Source of the DNA: Ensifer sp. USDA 6670
Lineage (GTDB): Bacteria; Pseudomonadota; Alphaproteobacteria; Rhizobiales; Rhizobiaceae
Assembly (NCBI GenBank): GCA_000421085.1
Contig: ATWE01000014.1
Coordinates: 62,001 to 126,000, forward strand
Direction of reading: 5' to 3'
Length of the DNA stretch: 64,000 bases
Made by a program: the position numbers and the translations under genes. Of this stretch, positions 49,330 to 58,726 are shown one piece after another (position 1 is the stretch's first letter; each line of letters opens with the position of its first letter). The notes under the pieces were generated by a model. It saw only the letters and a program-made list of their open reading frames with translations, made no database searches and was not told where the DNA came from.

Positions 49330-51003
49330 ATGGCGATCACGCAGCCGACCCGGAAAGACGCGCCTGCGCGCGCTCACCGTCCCGCCAAGGAATTTGCCGG
49401 GCTGGCGCGCGAGTGGCTGCTGCGCACCGATCCGGAACGTCTGATCTGCCTCGGCCGCGTGATAACGGCAGTCTTCGCTATCCTGGCGATCTATCTCGAT
49501 CCCACCCGGCCGAACTCGATGCTCTATGAATCGCGCGTCGTTCTCTGCCTCTACCTTCTGCTCTCGGTAGCCTTGGTCATCTTTCCGCTGCGCTACTCGT
49601 TTATCAGTCCGGTGCACCTGCTCATTCACGGTGTCGATGCGGCGGTCGTCGGCTGGCTGACCTTTCTGACAAACGAACTGGCGAGTCCGTTCTTCTCGAT
49701 CCTCCCCTTCGTCATCCTCGCGATGACGATGCGCTGGGGGCTGAAGGGAGCCGCGCTTGGAGCCTTGGTTGCTCTCCTCGTCCAGCTCGTAGTGGGCCTT
49801 CCCGCTCTTCTCGACGGCGAGACCGGACTCAACCTGCTCATCATGCGCTCTACCTATTTCGTGCTCATCGCCGCGACGCTTGGCTATTTCGGAGCCTACA
49901 GGGAGCGAAGCCGCCAGCGCCTGGCGCATCTGGCGCAGTGGCCCCAGGGTGCGATCGGGGAGGACCGGGTCTCCTGGTTGAGCATTCTGCTGGAGCACGC
50001 TTCCGGCGTTCTCGGTGACGCACACCTGCTCGTCATCTGGCGCGAGCAGGAATTCGAATCCGGATGCGCCGCATACTGGACAAGCGGAACGCTCCAACTC
50101 GCCGACCTCAAGGAGCCCGAATTCTGGCGGCGGCACGATCCCGATCGTTACGACGGGCGCTACTCCAAGAATGGCGAGACCTTGAACGGCCTTTTCGCCG
50201 ACCTGCCCCAGATCCGCGCAAGCTCCGATCAACCTGATGGCAAGGTATTTTCGGCCGCTTTTTCGAGCCTGCGCTATCGCGGCGCAGTTTTCGTCATCAG
50301 CTTCGGGAATGCAGCCGACGGCACCAAGGACCTGACTCGGATCATGGCTACGCGGGTCGGGGCGGAGTTGGAACGCGTCGCCCTCATCCAGGCGGCCCGC
50401 GCCGAAGGACGCATGCGCCTTGCCCGGGACCTGCATGACAGCGTGCTCCAGAACCTCACCGCTGCCCGTCTCAAACTGAAACTGATCGGCGAAGGGATCC
50501 CGGAAGGCGCAAAGGCCCAGCTGAAGGAGGTGGGTTCGCTCATCCTGGAACAGCAGCAATGCGTCCGCAAGTTCGTAGACGAGAATCGGCCGGGAGAGGA
50601 GGGTAACCTTGCCAGGCTCGACCAGGAACTGCCGGAGTTTCTCGACCTTCTGAAAGCGCAATGGAATTGCGCGATCGAGGTTTCGCTCGGACCTGCGGAA
50701 CTGATGATCCCGAAGTGGATGCTTTACGAGATCATGCAGCTGATCTCCGAGGCCGCCGCCAACGCGGTGCGCCACGGGCGAGCCACTGAGTTGCGAATAG
50801 CTTTCGCCAGGACCGCGGAGCTCTTGAACCTGGAGATCACCGACAACGGCACTGGAATGCCGGATAAACTCAAATTCAAACTTAAGGAACCCTTCTCGCT
50901 GTCGCAGCGGGTCGCAGAGCTTGGCGGCAAGCTCGCGGTTTGCCGGAATGCGCCGGGCCTCGGTCTCCAGATCACCCTGCCGCTGAAGCTGGAGTTCAGG
51001 TGA
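49330..51003 (+). CDS. Sensor histidine kinase, NarX/LiaS-type (HisKA_3)
   Basis: A 557-residue kinase. Residues 35-195 contain five to six helices in a compact membrane domain (VITAVFAILAIYL, FSILPFVILAMTM). A GAF-like region follows (residues 200-355), then HisKA_3 with H369 in ARDLHDSVLQNLTAARL, and HATPase (ISEAAANAVRHGRATELRIA, LEITDNGTGMPDKLK). ATG 49330 is preferred to the TTG six bases upstream, with AAGGTAG before it. The stop overlaps the response regulator start (TGATG). The stimulus is unknown. Confidence 0.92.
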   Translation: MAITQPTRKDAPARAHRPAKEFAGLAREWLLRTDPERLICLGRVITAVFAILAIYLDPTRPNSMLYESRVVLCLYLLLSVALVIFPLRYSFISPVHLLIHGVDAAVVGWLTFLTNELASPFFSILPFVILAMTMRWGLKGAALGALVALLVQLVVGLPALLDGETGLNLLIMRSTYFVLIAATLGYFGAYRERSRQRLAHLAQWPQGAIGEDRVSWLSILLEHASGVLGDAHLLVIWREQEFESGCAAYWTSGTLQLADLKEPEFWRRHDPDRYDGRYSKNGETLNGLFADLPQIRASSDQPDGKVFSAAFSSLRYRGAVFVISFGNAADGTKDLTRIMATRVGAELERVALIQAARAEGRMRLARDLHDSVLQNLTAARLKLKLIGEGIPEGAKAQLKEVGSLILEQQQCVRKFVDENRPGEEGNLARLDQELPEFLDLLKAQWNCAIEVSLGPAELMIPKWMLYEIMQLISEAAANAVRHGRATELRIAFARTAELLNLEITDNGTGMPDKLKFKLKEPFSLSQRVAELGGKLAVCRNAPGLGLQITLPLKLEFR

Positions 51004-51638
51004 TGCATTCAGTGCTGCTCGTGGACGATCACCCGCTGCTCCTGAGAGGGCTTCAGGACATTATCGCCGCGGCGCCGGACTTCAAGATCGTCGCGGCAAC
51101 GGCGAGCGGCGTCGAGGCGGTGTCACTCATATCCCGCCTTCAGCCCGATATCGCGGTCCTCGACGTGGCCATACCCGGCATGGGCGGATTGGAAATTCTG
51201 CGGGCCATGCGTGGCACCCGTCGTCTGACGAGGGTCATTTTTCTGACCGCGACGATCAGCGGCCCGCAGGTCGCGGAAGCGCTGAAGATGGGGCTTTCCG
51301 GCCTTCTCCTGAAGGAATATGCCCCCGAAGCGCTGCTGGACTGCATGCGGCAGGTCGCCATGGGCGGGAAGTGGCTTCCGGCGGATCTGATGGAAAAGGC
51401 GTCTCAAGTCAGCGAAGACGCGACGCTGGAGAGGTTCAGTCTGCTTACACCGCGCGAACGCGAGATCGCAGCGCTGATTTGCGGCGGTCTCTCCAACCGT
51501 ATGATCGCGTCGAGACTCGGCACCTCCGAAGGTACGGTCGGTATCCACCTCCACAACATATTCCGCAAATTGGACATCAGCAATCGTGCGACGCTTGCCG
51601 CGCTTCACGTCCAGTACACCAATCCCCTGAGATCGTGA
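51003..51638 (+). CDS. NarL/FixJ-family response regulator
   Basis: A 211-residue regulator: receiver domain with D54 (IAVLDVAIPGMGG) and DDH acidic pocket at 8-10, LuxR-type HTH at the C-terminus (LTPREREIAALICGGLSNRM, IASRLGTSEGTVGIHLHNIF). The start overlaps the kinase stop by one base. In many receivers the conserved switch residue is T or S in the FLTA segment, which is present here. Targets unknown. Confidence 0.94.
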   Translation: MHSVLLVDDHPLLLRGLQDIIAAAPDFKIVAATASGVEAVSLISRLQPDIAVLDVAIPGMGGLEILRAMRGTRRLTRVIFLTATISGPQVAEALKMGLSGLLLKEYAPEALLDCMRQVAMGGKWLPADLMEKASQVSEDATLERFSLLTPREREIAALICGGLSNRMIASRLGTSEGTVGIHLHNIFRKLDISNRATLAALHVQYTNPLRS

Positions 51639-51651
51639 GCCATTCGAAGGC

Positions 51652-51678
51652 AAAAAAACGGAGGCATTTGAGCCTCCG
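51652..51678 (-). terminator. Intrinsic terminator for the leftward small gene at 51760
   Basis: A 7-bp stem CGGAGGC / GCCTCCG with ATTTGA loop; on the reverse strand the stem is followed by seven T (the A-run 51652-51658 on the + strand), a textbook Rho-independent signal. Confidence 0.8.
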
Positions 51679-51690
51679 AGCTGAAATGGA

Positions 51691-51740
51691 GCTTGCGACA
51701 CGCGAGTGCCGATAAGCTTGCGGCACGCAAGCGTCGGTAA
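51691..51740. repeat. Two tandem imperfect 25-bp repeats
   Basis: The units begin GCTTGCGACACGCGAG (51691) and GCTTGCGGCACGCAAG (51716) and end GATAA/GGTAA; 20 of 25 positions match. They lie in the 3' region of the small leftward gene. Confidence 0.6.
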
Positions 51741-51759
51741 GTTGTTGCACGGGGTGTGA

Positions 51760-51948
51760 TCAATCTCCCGTGTTGACCGTGCCGCTGTCCTGTTTGCCTT
51801 TGTCGCCCTTCTTGTGGCCGATATCCCGGCTGTCCGCAAAGGCCTTGTCGGAAGATCCGTCAAATACGGTAATTGAGACCAGCGGAAGCACCATCAGGAA
51901 AGATACTCCCAGCGCGCATACGGAAACAATTCTCCTACGTGTAAGCAT
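51760..51948 (-). CDS. Small membrane or exported protein
   Basis: A 62-residue protein: MLTRRRIVSVCALGVSFLMV begins a signal-anchor that continues to about residue 30, followed by a hydrophilic Lys/Asp/Gly tail (GHKKGDKGKQDSG). A cleavage near AFADS is possible. The start follows AGGAAGGGG on the reverse strand and the gene ends before a strong terminator, which supports that it is real. Function unknown. Confidence 0.65.
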   Translation of the reverse strand: MLTRRRIVSVCALGVSFLMVLPLVSITVFDGSSDKAFADSRDIGHKKGDKGKQDSGTVNTGD

Positions 51949-52194
51949 AGGTGGCCCCTTCCTCTAAAAGGTTAAGATTTGTTGCTGCGATGCTCTTGGC
52001 GTGAAGTCGACACGACTCCACCGAGCGCATGATCGCACCAGATAATCAGAGACGAAATATAGGAAACGCTATAGGGACGGTTCCGCGCGGCATGCGTCCG
52101 CTTCTACTATAAGGTTTTCTATATATTCAGTCCCGACCGGTAGTGGCAGTATTCCCAAGGACAGTCGCGCGAGTGGACGAAGGGAAATTGAACT

Positions 52195-52443
52195 ATGAAA
52201 TTCAAGGAACCGAGAAACCCAGCCGCGAACAGCGAAGAGGATCGCCGCGAATTTCTAAGAAGCTGCGGCCGCTTCGCGGTTTCGACGCCGCCGCTCGTAC
52301 CGATGCTTCTGTCTACGAGCCTCACCTCCAACGCGATTGCCAAGTCGGGAGCGGGCGGCGGCAGGATCAGAGACCGCAACCAGGCCGCACCCTGGCAGGA
52401 CGGGACGAAGCCGCGACGCGTGCGTGATGGGCACGAGCTATAG
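52195..52443 (+). CDS. Small protein with Tat-like signal sequence
   Basis: An 82-residue protein with the twin-arginine pattern RREFLRSCGRFAVSTPPLVP, a short hydrophobic stretch (VPMLLSTSLTSNAIA) and a basic tail. The motif fits S/T-R-R-x-F-L-x only in part: the residue before RR is aspartate. ATG 52195 has GAAGGGA upstream. Such proteins are common and conserved in rhizobia as uncharacterised exported proteins. It lies 147 bp before the RTX-like gene and could share regulation. Confidence 0.6.
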   Translation: MKFKEPRNPAANSEEDRREFLRSCGRFAVSTPPLVPMLLSTSLTSNAIAKSGAGGGRIRDRNQAAPWQDGTKPRRVRDGHEL

Positions 52444-52590
52444 TGGCCCGCTTCGCTCGACATCGCGGTGAGGGAGATCCGAACGTCATGTAACCACGAG
52501 GAGCCCCTCTGGCCGACCGGCCAGGGGTATTTCACATGCGCGCGTTGACCTTAGCTGGGTCTCGTCGGGAGCCTTCAGGGGGGAATTTCC

Positions 52591-55500
52591 ATGGCAGTCA
52601 TCAACGGCACAGCCGGAAACAACATTCTCATAGGCACGGACCTAGACGACGTGATCAGCGGGTTCGGCGGTGACGATTTCATTCAGGGACGTGGTGGCGC
52701 CGACGTGATCAACGGCGGCGCGGGCGTTGACACGGTCGACTATAGCGAGAAGACGACCTCCGTCGTAGTCACCTTGACCGGTGCGACCGCCGCGACGGTC
52801 TTCGTCAACGGCGTCGCGGAGGACACTCTCAGCAACGTCGAGAATGTTTACGGGGGCTCCGGCAACGACACTATTACGGGCGATGCCCAAAACAACCTGT
52901 TCCGAGGTGGCGGCGGAAACGACGTCCTCGACGGCGGCGCCGGGAACGATACGGCCGACTATACCGACAAGACCCAGTCCGTCGTGGTCACCCTGGCGGG
53001 GGTGACACCCGCAACGGTGTTCGTCAACGGTGTCGCCGAGGACACCATCAGCAACTTCGAAAATGTCTATGGCGGCTCGGGCAACGACATCCTGACCGGT
53101 GACGACCGGAACAATATCCTCCGCGGCGAAGCAGGGAACGATATTCTCAACGGCGGTGCCGGCGACGACGCGCTCTTTGGCGGGGCCGGCAAAGACACGG
53201 CCGACGGCGGCGAGGGGGCCGATACCTTCGACCTCCGCGAAAAGACGTCCTCCGTCGTCGTGCAGTTGAACGGCGAGAACGCAGCGACGGTCTTCGTCGG
53301 CGGCGTCGCCGAGGATACGATCCGCAGTATCGAGAGCATCGTCGGCGGGTCGTCGGACGACACGCTCATAGGCGACGTGGAGGCAAACAAGCTATCGGGC
53401 GCGCGCGGCAACGACTGGCTCAAGGGAGGCGGTGGCGCCGATACCCTGGACGGCGGCGAAGACAGCGACACCGCCGATTACAGCGACAAGACGGCTGCGA
53501 TTGCCGTGGCATTGAACGGAAGCAAGCCGATCATCGTGACGGTTGGTGGCGTTGCCGAGGATCTGATCGCGAAGATCGAGAACATCGTCGGCGGCTCGGG
53601 AGATGACACGATCATCGGCGATGCGGCCGCCAATACGTTTCGCGGAGGCCTCGGTGCCGACGTGCTGGACGGCGGCGCCGGCAGCGACACGGCCGATTTC
53701 AGTGACAAGACCCAATCCGTCGTTCTTGCCCTTAATGGTGCGACCGACGTTGTCGCGACCGTCGGCGCGATGGTCGAGGATACCGTTCGCAATATCGAGA
53801 ACGTTATCGGCGGGTCCGGCAACGACCAGCTTACCGGTGACGCCGCCGCCAATACGTTCCGGGGCGGGCTTGGCGGCGACCTTCTGGATGGACGCACGGG
53901 CAGCGACACGGCTGACTATAGCGACAAGACGGCGTCGCTGGTCGTGACCCTGGCCGGCGCAAACGCGGCGACGGTCTTCGTCGGCGGCGTCGCGGAGGAT
54001 ACGCTGCGCAACATCGAGAACGTCATCGGCGGCTCGGGCGACGACGTGTTCGCCGGCGATGCGTTCCAGAACGTCTTCGACGGCGGGGCGGGCAACGACA
54101 CGGTCGACTATTCGGCTTCCGCCAAGGGCATCGCGGTGACGCTCAACGGCGCTAACGATGCGAAGGTGATCGTTGGTAACGCCGTTGAGGACACGCTGCG
54201 CAATATCGAGGACATCATCGGCAGCGCGGTCGCGGACGTAATCTCCGGCGACTCGCAGGCCAACCTCCTCTTCGGAGGCGGGGGTGGGGACCTCCTCAAA
54301 GGCGGTGGCGGCCAGGATATTATCGACGGCGGCGCCGGGTCTGATACGGTCGACTTCAGCGACAAAACGGCAGGCGTCGTTCTGGCGCTGGCCGGCGCCG
54401 CGAACGCGATCGCGACGGTAGGCGGACTGGCCGAGGACACGATCCGCAATATCGAAAACATCTTTGGCGGTACCGGTGCAGATGTGCTGACCGGCGACGG
54501 CGGCAGCAATGCGATACGCGGCGGCGCGGGCGCCGACACGCTGGACGGCGGCGCCGGCGTCGACACGGTCGATTTCCGGGACAAGACGACATCCGTGGTC
54601 GTCACGCTCGACGGAGCCAACTTCGTGAGCGTCAAGGTTGGCGGCGTGGTGGAGGACATGATCCGCAATTTCGAGAGCATCGCCGGGGGCTCGGCCGCAG
54701 ATACGCTCATCGGGGACAGCCTGGCTAATGTGCTTATCGGCAATGATGGCGGCGATACGTTCAATGGGGGCCTCGGCAACGACGTGCTGGACGGCGGAAA
54801 CGGTGTCGACACCGCGGATTATCTCGAGAAGACCGATGCGATCACCGTCACACTGAACGGCACGACGAACGCGACCGTTTTCGTCGGCGGCGTCGCCGAA
54901 GACATCATCCGCGGTGTGGAAAACATTCTGTCGGGTTCGGGTGACGACACGCTTGTCGGCGACGCCGCGAGCAACATGTTCCGGGGAGGCCTCGGCGCCG
55001 ATTTCATAGATGGTGGCGCAGGTGTGGACACTGCCGATTACCGTGAGAAGACGGCGTCTGTCGATGTGACCCTCTTTGGCGCCGGCGACAGCTTCGTCTT
55101 CGTCGGCGGCGTCGCCGAAGACACCATCCGCAACATCGAGAATGTGTTCGGCGGCAAGGGCAACGATACGCTCACGGGCGATGGCCTCGCCAACACCCTC
55201 AGCGGCAATGACGGCAAGGACGTCCTCACGGGCGGCGGCGGAGCGGACATTCTCGACGGCGGAGCGGCCTCCGATACGGCGAGCTACCGGGACAAGACCG
55301 CATCGGTCTCCGTCGCACTCGACGGCGCCGCCTATGCGACCGTCACGGTCGGGGGCGTGGCCGAGGACACGATCCGCAACGTCGAGAACATCTGGGGCGG
55401 GACCGGCAATGACAGCCTGAGCGGCGACGCGAACGCGAACCTTCTTTCGGGCGGCGGCGGAAGCGACATCCTCTTCGGTGGTGCGGGTGCGGACATTTTC

Positions 55501-55809
55501 CAGTTCGACTTCGCTCTCGGATCCACGAATGTCGACACGGTTCTGGATTTCACCGCCGGAGACAGGCTCTTCCTGTCGAAGAGCGTCTTCACCACGCTGA
55601 GTGGCGGGACGCTGGCGGCGACACAGTTCTACGCGGCGGCCGATGCGACCGCGGCGCAGAACGCGAACCAGAAGATCATCTACGACACGACGAGCGGTGC
55701 GCTCTACTATGACGCCGACGGTAGCCTTTCCGGTCACACGGCCGTGCAGTTCGCGGTGCTTTCGACGCATCCGAGCCTGACTTCGGGAGATTTCGTGCTC
55801 GTCGTGTGA
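52591..55809 (+). CDS. Calcium-binding RTX-repeat protein with 12 internal 73-residue units
   Basis: A 1072-residue secreted-type protein made almost wholly of repeats. Each unit of about 73 residues contains a beta-strand part (DYSDKTASVVVTL, VGGVAEDTIRNIEN) and two RTX-like calcium-binding stretches (GGSGNDTLTGD, GGLGADVLDGGAGSDTADY). I count twelve VAEDT-like blocks. The C-terminal 110 residues (FQFDFALGSTNVDTVLDFTA) resemble the end of type I-secreted proteins and would carry the secretion signal. There is no N-terminal signal peptide and no protease, lipase or other catalytic domain. No HlyB/HlyD genes are nearby. Role: surface or matrix protein is a fair guess. Confidence 0.92.
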   Translation: MAVINGTAGNNILIGTDLDDVISGFGGDDFIQGRGGADVINGGAGVDTVDYSEKTTSVVVTLTGATAATVFVNGVAEDTLSNVENVYGGSGNDTITGDAQNNLFRGGGGNDVLDGGAGNDTADYTDKTQSVVVTLAGVTPATVFVNGVAEDTISNFENVYGGSGNDILTGDDRNNILRGEAGNDILNGGAGDDALFGGAGKDTADGGEGADTFDLREKTSSVVVQLNGENAATVFVGGVAEDTIRSIESIVGGSSDDTLIGDVEANKLSGARGNDWLKGGGGADTLDGGEDSDTADYSDKTAAIAVALNGSKPIIVTVGGVAEDLIAKIENIVGGSGDDTIIGDAAANTFRGGLGADVLDGGAGSDTADFSDKTQSVVLALNGATDVVATVGAMVEDTVRNIENVIGGSGNDQLTGDAAANTFRGGLGGDLLDGRTGSDTADYSDKTASLVVTLAGANAATVFVGGVAEDTLRNIENVIGGSGDDVFAGDAFQNVFDGGAGNDTVDYSASAKGIAVTLNGANDAKVIVGNAVEDTLRNIEDIIGSAVADVISGDSQANLLFGGGGGDLLKGGGGQDIIDGGAGSDTVDFSDKTAGVVLALAGAANAIATVGGLAEDTIRNIENIFGGTGADVLTGDGGSNAIRGGAGADTLDGGAGVDTVDFRDKTTSVVVTLDGANFVSVKVGGVVEDMIRNFESIAGGSAADTLIGDSLANVLIGNDGGDTFNGGLGNDVLDGGNGVDTADYLEKTDAITVTLNGTTNATVFVGGVAEDIIRGVENILSGSGDDTLVGDAASNMFRGGLGADFIDGGAGVDTADYREKTASVDVTLFGAGDSFVFVGGVAEDTIRNIENVFGGKGNDTLTGDGLANTLSGNDGKDVLTGGGGADILDGGAASDTASYRDKTASVSVALDGAAYATVTVGGVAEDTIRNVENIWGGTGNDSLSGDANANLLSGGGGSDILFGGAGADIFQFDFALGSTNVDTVLDFTAGDRLFLSKSVFTTLSGGTLAATQFYAAADATAAQNANQKIIYDTTSGALYYDADGSLSGHTAVQFAVLSTHPSLTSGDFVLVV

Positions 55810-55823
55810 TCGCCCGGCTTCAG

Positions 55824-55848
55824 GGAACACCTGCCAAGGCTCCGTGTT
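55824..55848 (+). promoter_or_regulatory. Candidate EcfG promoter
   Basis: GGAAC (55824-55828), 17 nt, GTT (55846-55848); 76 nt before the GTG of the alcohol dehydrogenase gene. Confidence 0.65.
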
Positions 55849-55923
55849 TGGAGGAACGTGAAAGGACGAGCAGCACGCCCCGTCCTTTTCTTTTCCTTTC
55901 AGCGATCGACAAGGAGCTCCGAC

Positions 55924-57093
55924 GTGAAAGCCCTGACATGGCACGGCAAAGGCGATATCCGTTGCGAGAGCGTGCCGGATCCGAAGATCGAAGATGATCG
56001 CGACGCCGTCATCAAGGTCACCGCCTGTGCGATTTGCGGATCGGACGTTCATATTTTTCACGGCCTCATTCCATCCATGGAGAATGGCGATATCCTCGGC
56101 CATGAGACCATGGGCGAGGTCGTGGAGGTCGGAAAGGGCGCCACCGGACTGCAGGTCGGCGACCGGGTGGTCGTTCCGTTCACCATCGCCTGCGGCGAGT
56201 GCTTCTTCTGCCGGGAAGGCTTCTATTCGGCCTGCGAGCGAACCAATCCCGACCGGGAAAAGGCGGCGAAGCTCTGGGGCAATTCGCCCGCGGGCCTCTT
56301 TGGCTACTCCCATCTCCTCGGCGGCTATAGCGGCGGACAGGCGGAGTATCTGCGCGTGCCGCACGCCGATGTCGGGCCGATCAAAGTTCCCGACGAACTC
56401 ACGGACGAGCAGGCGCTCTTCCTCTCCGATATTTTCCCAACGGGCTACATGGCGGCGGAGTTCTGCAACATCGAACCCGGGCAGACGATTGCGGTCTGGG
56501 GCTGCGGCCCGGTCGGACAGATGGCGATCCGCTCGGCATTCCTGCTCGGCGCCGAACGGGTCATCGCCGTCGATACGATTGCGGAGCGCCTGAGGCTTGC
56601 CGAGACCGCCGGCGCCATGACGCTCGACTACATGGTGGAGGACATCTACGACCGGATCATGGAGATCACCCACGGTCGGGGCGCGGATGCCTGCATCGAC
56701 GCCGTGGGCACGGAGGCCGACAGCCGGGCGAGCCTGGATTCGCTCGTCGACCGCGTGAAGGTGGCGACCTTCATGGGGACGGACCGCCCGCATGTCTTGC
56801 GGCAGGCGATCCATTGCTGCAGGAATTTCGGAACGGTGTCCGTCGTCGGCGTCTATGGCGGCTATCTCGACAAGGTACCGCTCGGTTCGGCGATCAACCG
56901 CGGCCTGACGCTGCGGATGGCCCAGACCCCCGTTCAGCGTTATTTGCCTTCGCTCCTGGACCGCATCCGGAAAGGCGAGATCGATCCGTCCTTCGTGGTG
57001 ACCCACCGCGGCGGGCTCGACGACGGCCCCGAACTCTACAAGACTTTCGCGGAGAGAAAGGACGGCTGCATCAAGGTGGTCCTGAGGCCGTGA
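55924..57093 (+). CDS. Zinc-dependent alcohol dehydrogenase (formaldehyde dehydrogenase-like)
   Basis: A 389-residue medium-chain dehydrogenase. Catalytic zinc ligands are the cysteine in [12 protein letters not shown] and the GHE motif in [13 protein letters not shown]; the structural zinc site is [15 protein letters not shown]; the cofactor loop is [15 protein letters not shown]. The extended insertion after the zinc site ([20 protein letters not shown]) is typical of the glutathione-independent formaldehyde dehydrogenase-like subgroup. GTG 55924 follows AAGGAG; earlier starts lie at or before the promoter. Probably a stress-induced aldehyde or alcohol dehydrogenase. Confidence 0.93.
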   Translation: MKALTWHGKGDIRCESVPDPKIEDDRDAVIKVTACAICGSDVHIFHGLIPSMENGDILGHETMGEVVEVGKGATGLQVGDRVVVPFTIACGECFFCREGFYSACERTNPDREKAAKLWGNSPAGLFGYSHLLGGYSGGQAEYLRVPHADVGPIKVPDELTDEQALFLSDIFPTGYMAAEFCNIEPGQTIAVWGCGPVGQMAIRSAFLLGAERVIAVDTIAERLRLAETAGAMTLDYMVEDIYDRIMEITHGRGADACIDAVGTEADSRASLDSLVDRVKVATFMGTDRPHVLRQAIHCCRNFGTVSVVGVYGGYLDKVPLGSAINRGLTLRMAQTPVQRYLPSLLDRIRKGEIDPSFVVTHRGGLDDGPELYKTFAERKDGCIKVVLRP

Positions 57094-57167
57094 CAGGACC
57101 CCTTTGAAGCTGCGTACTTGCGGACGAAAACCGCTATCCCTTTTTCTGGAAGTGCTCCCGAAGTGCC

Positions 57168-57878
57168 TCAGAGCTCGAGTATGGCGTAGGGTCTGCCCGT
57201 AGGTTTCTCCACATGGGCGGCGACGTTGAAGACGGGGGCGCCGCCGGGCGTCTGCCCCTGATAGGCGCCCCGGTGCGCATGGCCGTGGACGACCGCGCTT
57301 ACCTTGAAGCGGTCGATCGTCTCCGCGAGCCGCGACGAGCCGAGAAACGGATAGATCTCCTTCGGTTCTCCGGCAACGGTTTCAGGGATCGGGGCGTAAT
57401 GCAGCACGACGAGCGCGCGCTCCGCCCTGGTAGCCCTCAAGGCGTTTTCCAGCCGCATGGCTTCGTCGACGCTTGTGCCGACCATGGTCTTTATCGCCGC
57501 TTCGCCGAAGGCGCCCAGCATATGCCGGCCGAAGCCGCCGATGAAACCCTTGGTTCCGCAGAAGCCGACGCCCGAAATTTCGACACTCTGACCGTCGAGA
57601 AGATGCACACCCGCCCTGACGAGGATCGACGAAACCTCCTCCACGGCATCGCATTGATGATCATGGTTTCCGAGCACGGCGACGACCGGGATCGTGCAGG
57701 ACTTCAGATCGGCGGCGAGAAGCTCCGCCTCCGCAGGCTTGCCGAGATCCGTCAGGTCACCAGCAATTACCAGCACGTCCGCGGCGCGCGAGATTTCCGC
57801 AAAGAGGTCGTTATAGGAGACCGATCGGTCCTCCTTCACATGCAGGTCCGCCACGGCGGCCACCTTCAACTTGCTCAT
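57168..57878 (-). CDS. Calcineurin-like metallophosphoesterase
   Basis: A 236-residue phosphoesterase with the full set of metal motifs: AVADLHV (DxH), IAGDLTDLG (GDxxD), LGNHDHQ (GNHD) and VVHGHAHRG (GHxH). The protein is small and cytosolic. It overlaps the nucleotidyltransferase gene by 4 nt (ATGA), so the two are co-translated. Possible substrates are nucleotides, cyclic nucleotides or nucleotidylated products of its partner (inference). Confidence 0.92.
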   Translation of the reverse strand: MSKLKVAAVADLHVKEDRSVSYNDLFAEISRAADVLVIAGDLTDLGKPAEAELLAADLKSCTIPVVAVLGNHDHQCDAVEEVSSILVRAGVHLLDGQSVEISGVGFCGTKGFIGGFGRHMLGAFGEAAIKTMVGTSVDEAMRLENALRATRAERALVVLHYAPIPETVAGEPKEIYPFLGSSRLAETIDRFKVSAVVHGHAHRGAYQGQTPGGAPVFNVAAHVEKPTGRPYAILEL

Positions 57879-58702
57879 GACTCCGTATCCTCAGTTTCTG
57901 CGCTGACATCGGCGTCGCCTCCGACATCGGCGAAACCCCATTCCTTCACATCGATTTCGTAGTCGGGGCGCGAGTACATCCGGCCGCGACAGATCTTCGT
58001 CAGGGGCAGTGGAAGGTCTCTCTGCGCCGCCAGCCGGCTCAAGAGCTCGTCCATCAGCCATAGCGGGACCTTGTCGCGCTCGGAGGGATAGATCCATCGG
58101 AAGTTCAGGAGGTGGATGAGCAGGACCTCCCAGTGCGCTTCCATGTATCCGAGCAATCTTGCCCAATCGATTCGGTCATGTGCCTTCAGGATCAGGTGCG
58201 CGACGTCGGCGCCGTCGTAGCGGTGGCGAAGCTGGATGAAGGCCTTGGACCAGACGAGTTCCGTGGGCGCGACGATCGCACAGGTGGAGGCACCGATCTC
58301 GATCAACAGAGCATTGGCGAACCAGGCGTCGGTGACCATCATGGTTCCGTTCGGCGAGGAGAAGATGACGTCGAAGAAGGATTTCCCTTTGAAGACCTTG
58401 CCCAGCCATCGATCGTCCTCGATTTCGACGGCGTATCCGAGCGACTTGAAATGATTGAGGATGCGGGTGTAATCGCCCGGCTTGCAGAAGACGTCGAGAT
58501 CCTTGGTCGGCCTCGAAATGCCGGTATGAGCGCTGACGGCGAAGGTGCCCCCGATCAGGAACGGAATTTGCGATCGGCCCAGCTCGGCAATCGCCTCGGC
58601 TACGAATGCTTCGGCCTCCTCGTCGACGAGACGCGGCAGCGCGAGCGGCTCGGACGGGTGTTCCGAAGGGGAGCGCGGGGGCATTGACGTCATGCTGGTC
58701 AT
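57875..58702 (-). CDS. Nucleotidyltransferase-fold protein
   Basis: A 275-residue protein with a minimal nucleotidyltransferase core: PFLIGGTFAVSAHTGISRPT (GG motif), KDLDVFCKPGD (DxD pair), and FFDVIFSS supplying a third acidic residue. The C-terminal half is helical and unlike tRNA nucleotidyltransferases. An in-frame ATG at 58777 exists, but an EcfG-type promoter at 58727-58751 would start transcription near 58719, which fixes the start at 58702 or slightly downstream. Partner: the metallophosphoesterase that overlaps its end. The target is unknown; small molecules or RNA are possible. Confidence 0.82.
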   Translation of the reverse strand: MTSMTSMPPRSPSEHPSEPLALPRLVDEEAEAFVAEAIAELGRSQIPFLIGGTFAVSAHTGISRPTKDLDVFCKPGDYTRILNHFKSLGYAVEIEDDRWLGKVFKGKSFFDVIFSSPNGTMMVTDAWFANALLIEIGASTCAIVAPTELVWSKAFIQLRHRYDGADVAHLILKAHDRIDWARLLGYMEAHWEVLLIHLLNFRWIYPSERDKVPLWLMDELLSRLAAQRDLPLPLTKICRGRMYSRPDYEIDVKEWGFADVGGDADVSAETEDTES

Positions 58703-58726
58703 CCAAATGAACGAGACTTCCCTGAC

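Noticed and set aside
52591-55809. Regular 219-bp repeats suggesting a CRISPR or satellite array
   Set aside because: The repeats keep one reading frame over 3.2 kb and encode calcium-binding units; no short identical repeats with unique spacers.
53392-57006. Leftward frame of 1204 codons across the RTX and dehydrogenase genes
   Set aside because: Antisense to two clearly recognised genes on the + strand; repeats in it only mirror the RTX repeats.
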